Assembly (NCBI GenBank): GCA_009783865.1
Contig: WRCR01000277.1
Span: 1-5,739, forward strand
Direction: 5' to 3'
DNA from: Planctomycetaceae bacterium
Lineage (GTDB): Bacteria; Planctomycetota; Planctomycetia; Pirellulales; Thermoguttaceae
DNA length: 5,739 nt
Shown here: positions 5,712 to 5,739 of the stretch, piece after piece
Layout of the letters: every line of letters begins with the position of its first letter
Numbering within the stretch: position 1 is the first letter of the stretch
The notes under the pieces: generated by a model
What the model saw: the letters and a program-made list of their open reading frames with translations, nothing else
Databases searched by the model: none
Told to the model about the DNA's origin: nothing
Position numbers and translations under genes: made by a program

Positions 5712-5739
5712 GGTGTGGATTCGCTTTCGTCATTCCCGC
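5712..5739. repeat. Possible dispersed palindromic repeat cut by the window edge
   Basis: The window ends in CGTCATTCCCGC, preceded by GGATTCGCTTTCG. TCATTCCCGC followed by an inverted GCGGGAATGA half, and GGATTC...CTTTCG, are recurring elements of intergenic palindromes in many bacterial genomes (for example the ATTCCCGC...GCGGGAAT repeats of Neisseria). Only part of such an element would be present, so this is a resemblance only. Confidence 0.3.

Larger units (their letters stand above)
5207..5739. other. 533-base gene-free region rich in short repeats
   Basis: No convincing protein or RNA gene was found here. Open frames on either strand run through tandem repeats and resemble no family I know. 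The stretch holds an AT-rich zone (5220-5460) that must contain the dehydratase promoter, a 12-bp direct repeat, two different heptamer arrays, several interlocking inverted repeats built on AGTACCGCC, and a possible dispersed repeat at the right edge. The mixture resembles intergenic repeat islands made of small genome-wide repeat families. Any gene to the right lies beyond the window. Confidence 0.6.

Noticed and set aside
5617..5730. tRNA or other classical RNA gene
   Set aside because: The stems do not fit a cloverleaf: there is no T-loop GGTTCAA-type motif and no acceptor pairing of the right size.
5415..5733. Small open frames on both strands in the repeat region
   Set aside because: They run through tandem heptamers and inverted repeats, lack ribosome sites and resemble no family.

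Overview
The window reads as ordinary chromosomal DNA from a Gram-negative-type bacterium, most plausibly a member of the Planctomycetota. This is an inference, drawn from three things: a short hotdog-fold FabZ-like dehydratase of the form I associate with planctomycetes, an exported EF-hand protein with Gly/Pro-rich flanks (a type common in that phylum), and the scarcity of clear Shine-Dalgarno sites. Base composition is moderate. It is more GC-rich in the EF-hand gene because of the Gly/Pro codons there. A host- or mucus-associated lifestyle is possible given the GH89 glycosidase, but the sequence does not prove it.

Layout. (1) 60-2219 (+): an exported GH89 alpha-N-acetylglucosaminidase with both catalytic glutamates but altered surrounding motifs. 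(2) About 2188-3087 (+): a tandem-GNAT acetyltransferase whose start lies inside the end of gene 1, so the two are probably co-transcribed and translationally linked. (3) 3094-3099: an extended -10 promoter, followed by 3156-4670 (+), a secreted five-EF-hand, Gly/Pro/Ser/Thr-rich protein of unknown function. (4) 4733-5206 (-): a FabZ-family 3-hydroxyacyl-ACP dehydratase, convergent with gene 3 across a 62-bp gap with no obvious terminator. (5) 5207-5739: 533 bases with no convincing gene but dense repeat structure. It holds two different 7-bp tandem arrays, a 12-bp direct repeat at 20-bp spacing, nested and competing inverted repeats built on the 9-mer AGTACCGCC, and a possible dispersed palindromic repeat cut by the right edge.

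The genes do not form one recognisable pathway. The GH89 enzyme would release terminal alpha-GlcNAc from glycans outside the cytoplasm. The GNAT gene is attached to it by overlap only. The EF-hand gene has its own promoter, and the dehydratase belongs to fatty-acid or related acyl-chain synthesis on the other strand. I see no clear new defence, mobile or RNA-guided system. The least explained part is the repeat island at the right end.
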